DNA of 64,000 nt. Source: Mastigias papua. Lineage: Eukaryota > Cnidaria > Scyphozoa > Rhizostomeae > Mastigiidae. The stretch covers positions 10,466,389 to 10,530,388 of the forward strand of contig OZ025267.1 in assembly GCA_964019165.1 (NCBI GenBank). Reading direction: 5' to 3'. The position numbers were made by a program, and so were the translations under genes. The notes under the pieces were generated by a model. That model did not search any database, was not told the origin of the DNA, and saw only the letters and a program-made list of their open reading frames with translations. Positions 1 through 12,824 of the stretch are shown here, piece after piece; positions within the stretch are counted from its first letter, which is position 1, and every line of letters begins with the position of its first letter.

Positions 1-1752
1 ACGTTTCATACTCTGACGAGTGTCGCTCAAAAAAAAGCTTTTCAGTATGGTTAAAACATGGTACCGCTTTTTCGTGCCGTAGTGAAGTTATGAGGTAACT
101 GTGAATTATCAAGAAAGAAAATGATAACGATTAAAATAACGTCAAAGAGAGACGCAGCTGAAACCATAAATGCAGACAGGAATCGAAGACTGTCAGAAAT
201 TACGCTTCATACATAAAGTTTTGAAATAGCATAAAATATGAAGAAATACAGTTCTGTCTTCCTCTTTGCTAAAGATAAGTAGTGGATTATAGAGCATGTC
301 TTTCCTATCTCTACTGGACAATATTCTTGGCTTCCTTGAATGCTATGTCCTTAGGCTACCATCAAAACCCTGTCCAGGTCCTCATAGAGCTTTGGAGTGC
401 ACACAGGCTTCTGCCTATTATCTATAGAAGCTACAACATTGTGCAGCATCCTGGGGCGCTCGGCGGAGGGCAAAAGGGGGCCAATGGCCCCATCAGAAGA
501 ATTTTTCAGGGGGCATTAAAACTGAGAGCAGGCACTTAAAGTATGAAAACACAACCACAATTTCATCTATCGTAACCACCGAAATATGCTTGTATACAGT
601 AAAGGTTTGCAAACAAAGGCTACGCAGTTCAATTATGACTGAAAAAGTAGCAAAATTGAGATGGCGGGTGCTTTTTTGGAAGAGAATTCCTACTTTTAGA
701 AACTAGAACAGTCCCCATGATCAATGACAATGGTAATTGCTTGAGCACTATTCGCTCCACTAAACTTAAGGGATTGAAAAGGTCAAAAGTTAAGTAGAAT
801 AGTGAAACGGGTAAACAGCTAATTATCCAAACACTATACATATTTATCTGCTGCAATCTGGTTTCAAAATTATCATAATGATAATTGAACTTGAATGAAT
901 GATAATGATTTCCCGATAACACATTAGGAATTTGTAGTGAATGTAAAAATTGTACACATAGGCCATTTCATACTCGAGGCAAATTTTCTTCTTTCATTCA
1001 TTCACATTCAATAATCACACTCCTGGGACATCACCGTACGTCACTCCTGTCATTACACACCTTGGCATTCTTCTTCTGTTGTTCTCCACGCATTCATCGC
1101 CACACGAATCCATTCAGTAAACAACTAACAAGCACCTAACCCTTCTTGTACGTAATTCATGTTTATTTCGGGTTGTTCAATGTTTCTGTATATATGCAAG
1201 TAATTTATGTTCTAAAGTTTAGTCAGAGTAGAGTCAGAGTACCATCAACAACAATATCTCCTCTCTCTCCTTCCGTGTTCTCTGCACGTTAAATATTACA
1301 ACTGATTAACAAAGGATGTCACTGAACGAATACAGCAGTCTGTAGGAATGAACAACACACGTTCCTATTTAAATTACTTAAGAGTTATACATTCACCTAA
1401 CATGAAGATCTTATGCAATATCTAAATGCTTTTCTAGTCCAAGCCGGTTGTCTTGTTTTATAGGCTAATAGACTGGAAATGACTTTTTGGTATTCATGCT
1501 ACCATACTTTCAAATGTAGAAATAGGATACAAGAGAGCTATGGGCACCAATTCCCTTAGAACCTGAAGTACCCTCTAAGAGATTATCTGCCGTAACGCAA
1601 CTGGTGCAGCGGTAAAAATCTGAGAGAGTCTTCATGATTGTAAAGAAAACTACTTCAGGCAAGTTAGTTGATGGGAAAGCTCGGATAGATCATTGATGCA
1701 CTTAACAGTAAATAAAAGATACACAAAAAACCCATAAAATGATAAAACATAC
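1..1752. other. Intronic/flanking DNA beyond cadherin exon 2
   Basis: No coding exon is recognisable here. The short open frames (for example 282-539 plus and 629-922 minus) show no family motif and are probably chance. Because the cadherin exon at 1753-1931 ends in a good splice donor on the minus strand, this stretch is most likely the start of the next intron, with the following exon left of the window. It contains one dispersed repeat (933-1330). Nothing else is seen. Confidence 0.5.
933..1330. repeat. Dispersed LTR-like repeat, copy 1
   Basis: This segment is clearly similar to 54017-54430. Both begin TGTAGTGA, share the central GTCAGAGTAGAGTCAGAG block and the CTCCTCTCTCT block, and end near GGATGTCAC. 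The roughly 400-bp length and the TGT start suggest a solo long terminal repeat, but neither a clean CA-3' end nor a target-site duplication could be fixed. It could also be another kind of dispersed repeat. The similarity between the two copies is seen directly; the LTR identity is inferred. Confidence 0.6.
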
Positions 1753-1931
1753 CAAACCATTTAGGCCTTGATCTCTATCCTCAGCCGTTGCTTTGAACAC
1801 AAGAGTTCCAATTTCAGAATTTTCTAAAACAGTTAAGTCCTCGATGTTTGGAATGGCCAACTCAGGCCTATTATCATTCACATCTTCAAGATTGATCACA
1901 ACACTTGTATCGCCACTTAAAGTAGGTTGAC
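1753..1931 (-). CDS. Large cadherin, exon 2 (end of one cadherin repeat, start of the next)
   Basis: This 179-bp exon completes the cadherin repeat left open by the giant exon. The acceptor reads TTTGTGTTTAG before position 1931, and the donor is GTATGT directly after 1753 in minus-strand order. Exon 1 ends with one extra base, so 1 + 179 bases give exactly 60 codons and the reading frame is kept. The translation supplies the end of a repeat with a canonical LEDVNDNRPE calcium motif. It then starts another repeat with an LENSEIGT strand and an EDRDQGLNG motif. Downstream exons (further repeats, transmembrane and cytoplasmic parts) must lie outside the window. The splice junction is inferred from consensus sites plus perfect domain continuity; no transcript data are available. 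Confidence 0.85.
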
Positions 1932-2035
1932 CTAAACACAAAAGTGAAGAGATGTTGCAAAATTCGAAAGAAACTACAAAAAATAGAAGCATGGGAGGGG
2001 GGAGAGTATAAGGATCACAAAGAGGCTATGTGGCA

Positions 2036-2983
2036 ATAAACTACCTCTTAACCTAGTAAAAACTCAGGTCATGATGATAGGCTCTAAACAAAAATTAAGA
2101 AGATGCAATCATCCTGAAGATTTTGGTGTCTCCATAAGAATTAATGCAGATGATATTATAAGGGTTAGCAATATCAAATTTCGTGGAATTCAAATAGACA
2201 ATAATCTTGCGTGGAATGACCAAATAAAAGCCATTAACTTCCAAGTTTCTAGAGCTGTAGGCTTGCTCAAGTATGTAACAAAGTTCCTTAACAATGACAT
2301 TCTCTGTAAAGTGTATAGAGGTCTGGCGGAGCCTTACTTTAGCTTTTGCTCATCAGTCTGGGGATGCTGCAAGGAGACTAAGATCAAATCCATACAAAGG
2401 CTGCAAAACAGAGCAGCAATAATCGTAGCTAACAAGTCCTATGACTATTCTGCCACATCTATGCTGAAAGAACTAGGCTGGCCCTCTGCAAAAGGATATT
2501 ATATCTAAAGAAACAACTATATGACATTCAAGGCACTCAGGCATGATCTTGGGCTATCATATTTAAGTGATCTATTTAAAAACCTTATCCAAGTCCACAA
2601 AAGAGAGCTTAGAAATACAGACTGATCTCCGAGTCCCACTGAGGACGAGTTGCAAAGGTCAGAAATCTTTATCATATCGTGGTGGCAAGCTCTGGAACAA
2701 ATTAAGAATGATAAAAAATGCCCCTTCCCTAACAACATTTATGTGGACACTTGCGCCATGCTAGATACTACTCTCTTTCTGTATAATCTTGTTATTTAAT
2801 TGCGATCTTAAGTTGCAGGGAAATTATGAGTCTCTTAGAAATGCAAGCAATAGTTTAGTACAAGTGTACCTCCTTTCTTCTAAATTAGTTATTTTTTTTT
2901 TAGTTTTTTACACGGGGCCAATTGTAGTTAATCTGAATTTGTGCCCTGTATAAATATGTAAAAATGAAATGAAATGAAATAGA
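2036..2983 (+). mobile_element. CR1/L2-like LINE 3' fragment in cadherin intron
   Basis: The frame at 2071-2508 reads like the region after the reverse-transcriptase palm in CR1/L2/Jockey-like LINEs. It has a KFRGIQIDNNLAW block, a GLLKYV block, a VYRGLAEPYFSFCSSVWG block and a SIQRLQNRAAIIV block. Another frame continues it to about 2760, ending in typical LWNKL residues, so at least one frameshift is present. The 3' end is a short ATGAA-type repeat (about 2963-2983), which recurs at the end of the LINE near 48380. The 5' two thirds (endonuclease and RT core) are missing. It is opposite in orientation to the host gene, so it is not an exon. Confidence 0.8.
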
Positions 2984-3543
2984 AGTGGACCTACCTGTAT
3001 CACGCTCGTAGAAAAGCAGAATTTGATAACAGAAAAATATCAGTGACAAATTCTATCAAAAGATAAACGTAAACACATCTGGATCTTGATCCCAAGTAAA
3101 CATTACCGAGCAGATTAATGAAGACAATCGAATCAAGAAGCTCGCAGTCAGTCTCATACATGAACATTGGGATTTGTGAAAAATTGTTCCATTTCCTTTG
3201 ATGTATGGAAGGGGACATTACCTAACGAATTTCTCCACATGGAAACTCACACACGTTGTAATTTCTTTAAAAGCTATTTCATAAATGCAATATGTATTGC
3301 AAAAGACTTCTAGAGGAAAATTCAATTTCTAGTGGGTTTATAACTCCTAGCAGTGGATATAAACTACAGAGATGTCAAATTAATACCTGTCCCATTTAAT
3401 TTGCAAAGTATTATAGTTATGAAAAATCCACGCTTCCTAAAATTTCAATTACGAATCCACTGAATTCAGTATGTTTAATGTTTAAGAAGCTCTGTTTGCC
3501 CAATCAATTGTTCCAAATAATTTGTCGAGAGCTGCATACTTTA

Positions 3544-4604
3544 AGGGCAGAAACTTTCAAGATTTTTTACCCTTTACGCCAACGCTTCGTCGCAAACCTA
3601 CAGACAATTTTCGGCTCACGAAAATTTGTTCCCTTTTTGTTGTTTGCTCCTGTCTATTAAGCATCCATATCTTTACTCCCTTAGACCCTAAAACCTCGTA
3701 CACAAAGTGTCCTCTTTCATCCTCAAAGTTTTCGCGGAGTGAGAGGCCAAGCGGAAGCTGGATGAAGTTAAGCTTGGCTGTGTTAGGTAAGCAACTGGAT
3801 GGACAACTTTCCAGATAGACGACCAAAGCAACTCACTCCGCCGTCTTACGGAGAGCACGTTAAACTAGGAGTTCCATGCCTGGATGCGGCATGCACAGTA
3901 GACCTAAATTAGCTGAAAACGCTAGATACAACAGCCTACTCAAAATAAAGTAAAGTAAACAGCCAAAAATATGTCCGTGAATGTAACAGCGAAACATTAT
4001 TCACCTCTTTCCTGAGGGGAATTTAATTATTGAGACGAAGATAGACACTGCCCAAAAAGCTTTGTATCCATGCGCTTAAAGATTCGTATAAGGACATAGA
4101 CGGATCTAATAAGGGCAAGGATTACCTCCATTAGAAGCATTAGGGAAGGGCAGAATTCAAAATACTTTATGCTCAAGAAGAATGCTTTTTCTCAAAAATC
4201 AGTCATCAATGATAATAATTTGTGAAGAATCCCTTCATTTTTGAGTCAGAGTCCTTTCATTTTTACTTCGATGGGTCCCTCATAATCTCTCTCATGTCTC
4301 TTGACGAAGTTGAGCCTTTCTTCTCCTTCTTTTTCCTTGAGCATTCTTGATATAATTCAGAGGCAGTGTCATTGTAAAAGTTACATATTTTGACATTTAA
4401 AGCACTGAAAATGCAGCGAAGGTCGCAATTTTTCCACACTTTTCTTCAGTCGCGACAAGTTTTTTATGCAAAAGAACTTTTTCTCAGTTGCGAAAGTTTC
4501 TTCCGCGAAATTTGCCAACAAAAATGTAGTTCACTAGACTTTGTGTCCTGAATTTCGCGAATTATTTTCTCACGAAACCTTCTGCCTGCGAAAGTTTCTG
4601 CCCC
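3544..4604. mobile_element. TIR-bounded non-autonomous DNA element in cadherin intron
   Basis: GGGCAGAAACTTTC at 3545-3558 reappears inverted at 4589-4602, bounding about 1.06 kb. Subterminal sequence on both sides is rich in CGCGAAA/TTTCGCG-like words (for example 3585-3625 and 4495-4590), as expected for transposase-binding clusters. There is no transposase-like frame. The exact ends and target duplication could not be fixed, so superfamily is undetermined. Confidence 0.5.
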
Positions 4605-4978
4605 TAGGGTAGTTTATTCTTTATTAACATAGAAGGGCATTTACTTTGTCCAAATAGAACAAAGCTCTCCCTAATATAATTAGAATCAAAAAGGCTCCAG
4701 GACTAGTATAAAGAGACACACCCCTTGAAAATTAAAAAAGTTGGCATTATTGGTTATCTTCCATTGGATTCCTACGCTTACCTCATAACGAGAACAAAGT
4801 TATTTTGCGAACAGACGATTATTGCCTATGGTAGCAGAAGCTAAAACATTTCTAGTCATAAAACTGAATTTCTTCCACATAGCAAATATTTCCTGCAATT
4901 GGAAGAAAAGGAAAAACTATCGTCATTAACCATCACGGTGGCATAGATAGAAAGAAATGAAAAATCGTATATTCATAC

Positions 4979-7900
4979 CTTTATCAAAAGCTGTGACAGT
5001 TAATCGGTGAACAGGCGTTGATTCTCTGTCAAGCAATCGAATTAACGTGATGATACCATGTGAATCAATCTCAAACCAATTTAAAGAATTTCCACTGGTA
5101 ATTGCGTATCTGTCAATCAGTCCATTGCCAATTCTTGGGTCTGGATCATCTCTGTCTGTAGCGTTAACACGCACTAACACAGTATTCTGAGCAATATCTT
5201 CTTTCACAGTGACAGAATACTCCAATTTCTCGAATACAGGCCTATTGTCATTGGAATCAACCAATACCACATTCACAATTGCCTCTGCGAACTGAGGTGG
5301 AGTACCTCGATCTGTTGCCCTCACAACAAGAGAATATGTACTGACGTTTTCCCGATCTAGTAAAGCTGCAAGTTGTATTTTACCAGACAAAGGATCGATA
5401 AAGAACTTACCATCTTCATTGCCTCCATTCAAACTGTATTCCACTATCATTCCAGGCAAAGTAGATTGTGGTGTGACAGTAACTGTTTCAATCAATGCTT
5501 TCACAGGGATACTTTCAAAAACTCTCTTCAGCTTAGGGTAAACACGTGGATCAAATTGTGGTCCTAGGTAATTTGGATCTTTTACTCTAAGATAGATTCT
5601 TGCTTGAGTTTGCAATGGAGGGTTACCTCCATCTGATGCAAAAGCAAGCAACTGGTATGGAGGGTTTTGGGCATTTAGCACAATTTGCTTTGTTGCTGTT
5701 ATCGAACCTGATGTTTGGTCAATTAGGAAAGCATCAATTGGCGGATAGGGAATGCTATAATACACTGTTCCAAATTCCCCACTGTCTTTATCGGTAGCAT
5801 TCAATCTGATTATCTCGTAGTTAACTGGAATAATTTCAGGAAGGTAAACGTCATATCCAGGTTTACTAAAAACAGGAGAATTATCATTAGTATCGACTAC
5901 ATTGATAACAAGGGTCATGTTTGACTTGTATCTGCCATCGTATGCTTCAACGACAATTCTGAATTGCTTTTTGACTTCATAATCTAGTTTACGCAAAAGC
6001 TTTATCGAGCCTTTCACAGGATCCAAATAAAAGTAGTCTTCGCTTAACCCATCATTCTTCAAGTTATATGTTAGGCTCGTTCTTGAAACCTCATCTAAGT
6101 CCGTTGCTTCAACAATTCCAATCAAAGATCCAGGGCTGGCATCTTCAGAGATCATTTTAGGTCCCTCATTCTTAAAAACTGGAGGGTTATCATTTTTATC
6201 AATGACAAAAACAGTAAATCGAGTAGTTCTATACTTTGGTGGCAAGCCCCTGTCTCTTGCTTTTAATTCCAACTTATAAATTTTCTTTGTTTCATAATCT
6301 AAGTTCTTCTTCAAGACCAGTATTCCATAGGGTAACATCTTAAAAACTCCATCTTCATTGCCCCCGGAAATCATTAAATCCTCTACACGTCCATTATCTC
6401 CCGAATCCTTATCCGTTGCAGTAAATTGCTTGATAAAAAATTCAGACTGATTTTCACCTGTACTGGCCTCGTGGAATCTAATGTAGTCATTTCTGGGTTC
6501 TATTTCGGGTGCATTGTCATTGACATCCGTTAAATTTATTTGGAGTTTTGAAAAAGTGCTGAGCGTATCATTCCCATTTACTGACGCTTGCACTACAACA
6601 TCAAACGATTTTTTTCGCTCATAATCCAGCAATATCGGGTTGTTTACGTAAACAATCCCAGTTATACGGTCAATCCTAAATGAAGGCTTAACATCATCTG
6701 CATCATCATTAGACTTTATTGCATACCGAACACTTGATGAAGAGCTCTTTGCAACCATTTTACAAACTTCCATATTTTCTGCAGAGTTTTCTGGAATGCT
6801 TGCTGACGCCGACTTGTTCAAAAATATGGGAACAAGCAACGAATAATGCCCAACGTTTATAATCAATGTTGCAGTGCTACTTTGCATTGGAGTCCCTAAA
6901 TCATAAGCTTCAATGCTCAATCTGTACCGACCAGCTGCAGGATTCTGAAATGCTACTTTGCCTGTTAAGTTATTAACTGAAAAAAGATTACTGCCTGAGG
7001 AGAACCTATACCGAACTTGGCCATTTAATCCACTGTCCATATCAGTTGCAGTAACAAAGATAGAATCCGTTGCATTCCTTTCAAAAACTGGAGATGCAAA
7101 TATTGGTGCATTGTCGTTGTAGTCTATTATTTTAATAAAAACAACAGTTCTACTAGATCTTTTGTCATAAGGTGCTGAATCTGAGGCTTTCACTTCAAAC
7201 TGATAATTTTTAGCACTTTCATAATCCAGGGGACCATTGACAAACAAAATGCCTGTATACAAGTCTATTTCAAACGGTATCACTGTTTTATTTCTCACAA
7301 TCTCATACATGACTTTTCCATTCAATCCTTCATCTTCATCATAAGCAGCTATGAGAAGTATTGATGTATTTAACGGGCTATTTTCCGATACATTTCCAAA
7401 ATACGCATACTTTGTAAATATTGGATCATTATCGTTTAAATCTCTTACAAATACCTTTGCTGTTTGCTGTATTGACTGGTGTGGTGGAGCGATATTCCTT
7501 GCTTGAACTGTTAATTCATACGAAGGTGCTGCTTCCCGGTCAAGAGGTGCAGCAGTGAAAAGAACCCCAGAATTGGCATCCAAACTGAATTTTGCAGTGT
7601 CCCCCTTCACAATACTATAATGTATTTTGGCATTACTACCAATATCACAATCACTTGCAACAAATCGATGAACAACAGTTATGGAATTCTCAAGAACTGT
7701 AAAGTTGATCACTGATCCATCACTAAAAGCCGGAGGACAGTCATTTACATCATCAACATTGATAATAACAACTGCTGTGTCTGAATGAAATGGCCAAACT
7801 TTGTTATCAGCTGATACACTGAGCTGATATGTAGCCCATTCTTCACGATTAATGTTAGCTTTCGAAGATATCCACCCAGTTTTACTGTCTATTTCAAAAT

Positions 7901-10900
7901 GAGAATTGGCCTCGAGACGATATACAATCTCACCATTGCTTCCAGTATCCAGGTCTTCTGCCTTTACTTGTACTATTCTTGTACCGATTTGCATATTCTC
8001 AGTAATGTTTCCTATGAAACTTCGCTTTGTAAATCTTGGACTGTTGTTATTGACATCTATGATATCAATCAAGAGCTTTTGTGTTGCAGACAATGATGGG
8101 ATCCCACTGTCCAAAGCATCAATTGTTAAAGAATAATTTGACTGGTCATTGTAGGAAAGTTTTTCTTTCAAAGTTATCTCACCAGTAGATGGCTGAATTT
8201 GAAATTTCCCTCGTTCATTACCTGTCCTCAAAACATATCTTATCCTAGCATTACTGCCCTGATCAGCATCTGATGCAACAACTCTCATTACTGGGTAACC
8301 AACTCTCTCATCTTCCATCATGTAAGTGTAATTTCTTGACAAAAATTTAGGCCTATTATCATTCAAATCAAAAATAATAAGCTTCAAGGTAGCAGTTGTG
8401 GAATGTCTGGCACTGGCATTGATTGAAGTATCCTGTGCTTTAATAATCAAAGTCCATTCTGCTACAGTTTCCCTGTCCAATTGAGCAGTATTTGTAATTC
8501 TGCCTGTAAATGGATCAATGTCAAATGATGGTGTGCCTGGACCTTGAGAGATAATAGAGTACAATAATCTACCATCATCTCCAAAATCATTGTCCTCAGC
8601 TTTAGCAACAAAAGAAAGCCTTCTGGGAGAGATGTTTTCTGCCTCTCCATGTATCATGGGATTCTTCTGAAAAATTGGCCATTCTCTGTTTTTACTTAGA
8701 ATAAAAATATTCAAATACATAACACCTACTCTTGCATCCAGTTTATTTCTATCTTCAACTTGGATCACAAGTTGGAAGCTTGGAGTGACCCGGTGGGAAA
8801 CAACAATTGAAAGTTTAACAATGCCACTAGCTTTATTGATGACAAAATTGCCGGCAGTGTTACCACTAGCAATAGAATATTCCCAATTATGAACATGGCT
8901 TGACTGTTCAATAGATACATGGGCAGTGTAAACATTGGTACCAGCACTGGTACTCTCTGGTATCATTAAGGTCTTACTGTAAATTGGAAACAATAATGGC
9001 TGGCCATTACCTGGTAGTACAAATACAATAACTTTCTGGATATTCACCATTTTTGGAAGCCCCTTATCTGCTGCAACTGCAGAAAAACTGTACATTGTTT
9101 TAAAGGGCGGTGAGAAAAGCTGTCTTGTTTTGATCCAGCCTGTATCTTTGTCTATTTCAAATTTACTGAGACTTTCCCCTTCATTATCTAAGGCATTTAA
9201 ACTGTACTCTATGACTGCAGCTAAACCTTGGTCTTTGTCAGTTGCTTGAACATGCAAAATTCTTGTGCCAGGAGCAGTGCTTCCAAGTATACTCAAAATA
9301 TATGGTGCAGCTTTTGTAAAAACTGGTGCATGATCATTTGTGTCACATATATCTATTATCACTTTAAGCGTTGACGATTTTGGCTGATTTCCTCCATCAG
9401 TAGCATTAACAAACAAGTGATACATATGGGCTGAAGTTTCACGATCAAACTTTACTTTTGTTTTTATCACTCCTGTAACTGAATCTATGTCAAAAAAATG
9501 GCTTGGGGGGTCAAACTTGTAAGAAATTAACCCATTACTACCTTCATCACTATCTGTTGCTGTGACAGCTTTAATAAATGTTCCAGGGGATTGTTCTTCA
9601 CAAACTGAAAGAGCAACACTATTTGTTCCAAAAACTGGTCTATTATCATTGATGTCAGTCACTATAATAGTAAGTTTTACTGTAGTGGTATGCTGTGGGT
9701 ACCCTTTGTCTTTAGCTTCTACCACAAATGTGTAGTCTGTTTGTGTTTCTCTGTCAAGCTGTTTTGCTACCTTTACACTTCCATCATTTGATAGACTGAA
9801 CATATCAGTATGGCTTGATCCTGTAAGCAATAAAACATACTCCCCATTTTGACCGGAATCTGCATCAGAGACATTTAACTTGAAAACCAGTTGTCCAATG
9901 ATGGCATCTTCTGGAATACTTTTAAAATATACAGTCAGTGGAAACTGAGGTGGGTTATCATTGATATCAACAACTACCACAGTCAAAATCAATGTCGAAT
10001 TTCTTTTAGGCATGCCTTTGTCCTCTGCCATAATGATCACAGTGAATTGCTTTAAAACCTCATAGTCAATGACACCTTTAGTATATATGATACCAGTGTT
10101 TCCATTAATCTCAGCATGTGCTGAGTGGGTGCTCAATGAATAACTAACAATTCCATTGTCTCCTGCATCAACATCAATAGCCGCTGCTTTAAAAATATGA
10201 AATCCTTGTGGCACACTCTCATTCAGATGAACTGTTATGTGGCTTGAATTGAACTGTGGGGCATTATCATTCATATCCACTATAATTATCTGCAAATTAG
10301 TAGTTGCTGTGAGGTTAGTACCAAAAACCCTTACCATCACAACAGAAGTAAAACCTTTCTTCTTTTCATAATCAATCATATCCTTGCTAAAGATTCCTCC
10401 AGTATAATTTATTGAAAATGACTGCGAAAGGTCATCAGAGAGAAATCTATAGTCAAGTAACTCCTCAACATTAACACCATCTCTATGTGCAATAACCTGG
10501 CCAACAGGTGATCCTGCAATCATATTTTCACTAAATTTAAAAATATACTGATCTTTTTCAAATCTTGGGATCTTTCTAATTGCCTTTAATACATGAACAA
10601 CCAATGTGGCCATGTTCCTTCCATGTAATCCAATAATATCATGGCAAGAAATAGTAAGATTATATATACTTTGTGACAAATGATCCAATGCAATACTGGG
10701 TGACACACCACCAGTTTCATTATTAATTTCAAATGTATTACATGGGGTACAACTATGCAACTGGTACACAATCTTTCCATTATCTCCTACATCATTATCT
10801 CTAGCAGTAATATATTGTATTGGTATGCCAACTGGAGTATTTTCATAAACTGAAATAGTGTAAAATGTAATGGGAAAATATGGCTCATTGTCATTTATGT

Positions 10901-12824
10901 CAAGTATAGTAACAGCTACAGCTGCAGAGCTGTGCAGCCCTCCCACATCTGTAGCAACTACATGAAATTCCTCTGTAGCTTTCTCTTCCCTGTCAAAAAA
11001 ATGATTTGTTGCTATTTCACCACTCAGACTATTGATGTAAAAGTTTCTCGTGCCCTGCAGTGAATATCGAATTGGAAGAAACATATCACTATCACTATCA
11101 TTGGCTACCACAGTTCCAACACTTTGGGTTCTTGTTGTATTTTCTACAGCAACAAATATATAATTTGTCTTCTCAAACCTTGGAGGGTTATCATTTGCAT
11201 CAAGAATATCAAGCTTGATTTGCACACTAGTAGCTTTATTTGGTTTCCCATTGTCTCTTGCATTAACAGTGATATTAACTGATGACTGTTTCTCCCTGTC
11301 AATCAACTCAGTGCAATAAATGTTCCCAGATATTGGATCAATACGAAACCACAAGGAATAGATGCTGTTATTCATAATACTATATGTAATTGCTGCATTT
11401 GAGCCAAGATCTCCATCATTTGCAACTACTTGCAATATAGGTTTTGTGCGTGGTGTTGATTCATTAACTTGTGCAAAATATGACGAGTTACGAAACACAG
11501 GAGAATTGTCATTGACATCACCAATATTTATAGTATAAGTCTCTATTGTTGTTCTTGGAGGATAGCCTCTATCAGTAGCACTTATTGTAATCTGAATTTG
11601 TGGGGTTTGCTCTCGATCAATAGCACTACCAACAAGTAGAATGTAGCTGTTTTCGCTGCCTTCCTGCTTCCTAACAAGAAAGTACTTATCCCCTTGTTCA
11701 AGTTTAACATCACATTTACCATTTAACCCTGAATCTAGGTCAAGAACAGATATCGAAGCAACTTGAGATCCATTTTTAGCCCCCTCATTTACTTGATAAC
11801 TTCCTGGATTGTAGTATGTCAAAGTTATCTGAGGTGAATTATCATTGACATCTATAACATATACCTTGACAAAGGCTATGCTATTGAGTTTGGAGCTACC
11901 TGAGTCAGTTGCTTCTATGAAAATCTGGTGCTCTTTCTTCTGCTCATAGTCAAATGAAATCCGATTGCGTAAAATGTTTTCTTGAGCTTTGAAATAGAAC
12001 AGGTGATCAAACCTTGTATCCACACTAAATGTAACTTCAGCATTTGATCCAAGATCTATATCAGTAGCATTCACACTAAGAATGCTAAGGCCTATACCTG
12101 AATTCTCTGTAATATTTCCACTGTAACTTGTTGGGTTAAAGACTGGTGCATTGTCATTTACATCATCTATGGTTACTTCCACAATACAAAATCCACAGAG
12201 TTTTGGTGTTCCTTGGTCACAAGCAGAAATGTTTAAGGTAAAATGAGGAACTGTTTCCCGGTCTAAGACCTTATCAACTACAAGGTTAAGGGACTCTGGG
12301 GCAGCAACATAGCGAATTACGAATTGCTGACCAATATTTCCAGATATGATGCCATAAGTCAATGTGCCGTTATATCCAAAATCTTGATCTGTTGCAGGGC
12401 CTAAGTTTATTTTCTGGCCTTTCTGTGATGATTCTGGTATATTGCGAACTAATTTTGTATTGGTGAAAATAGGAACGTTGTCATTAATGTCTTCTATGTA
12501 CACCAATGCTTTATAATAGGTATTTTGGCTCAGTGAAGAAGACAACGAAATCACCAAAGTAAATGGGATATTCGAACTCTCTTTCTCTCGGTCGATCTTT
12601 TTTGAAGTTCTTATTACCCCATCGTTTGATATAGTAAAATAATTCCTGGATGTCAAGAGACTAAAATTACCGGGCTCTTTTATTTCCCCAACAATTATAC
12701 CAGATTGTTCCTCTACGACGGTAAAATTGAAGTCAACTTGGCCATACACAAAAGAATGTGAAAATACACCTACCGTTACCACCAACAAATAAGCATTCGA
12801 CAGAATCTGCTTTCCACTCAACAT
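4979..12824 (-). CDS. Giant Dachsous/Fat-like cadherin, exon 1
   Basis: A single exon encodes 2615 residues plus one base of the next codon. The start is an ATG at 12822-12824, followed by a hydrophobic signal peptide (about residues 1-28, ending VYG). Then come about 24 tandem extracellular cadherin repeats of about 105 residues, recognised by repeated DxNDNxP linkers, LDRE motifs and AxDxDxGxN motifs. These form calcium-bridged rods for cell-cell adhesion; Dachsous- and Fat-type members act in planar polarity and growth control. Five linkers lack the calcium motif (about repeats 7, 12, 13, 19 and 23, for example GNGQPLLF and KDPNYLGPQF). The exon ends at AAAG with GTATG following; reading past it gives a stop at 4926, which is intronic. 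No EGF, laminin-G or transmembrane segment is present in the window. The exact orthologue (Dachsous, Fat4 or a lineage-specific protocadherin) is not decidable from this part. Confidence 0.93.

Larger units (their letters stand above)
1932..4978 (-). other. Intron of the large cadherin gene
   Basis: On the minus strand the intron starts with GTATG just after the AAAG of exon 1 and ends with TTTGTGTTTAG. Its 3 kb hold a plus-strand LINE fragment (2036-2983) and a TIR-bounded element (3544-4604). I see no further cadherin exon inside it, and the coding frame is already complete across the junction. Confidence 0.75.

Noticed and set aside
4926..4978. C-terminal residues of the cadherin open frame past the donor site
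   Set aside because: They follow a GTATG donor and lack cadherin sequence, while exon 2 continues the repeat perfectly; this is intron.
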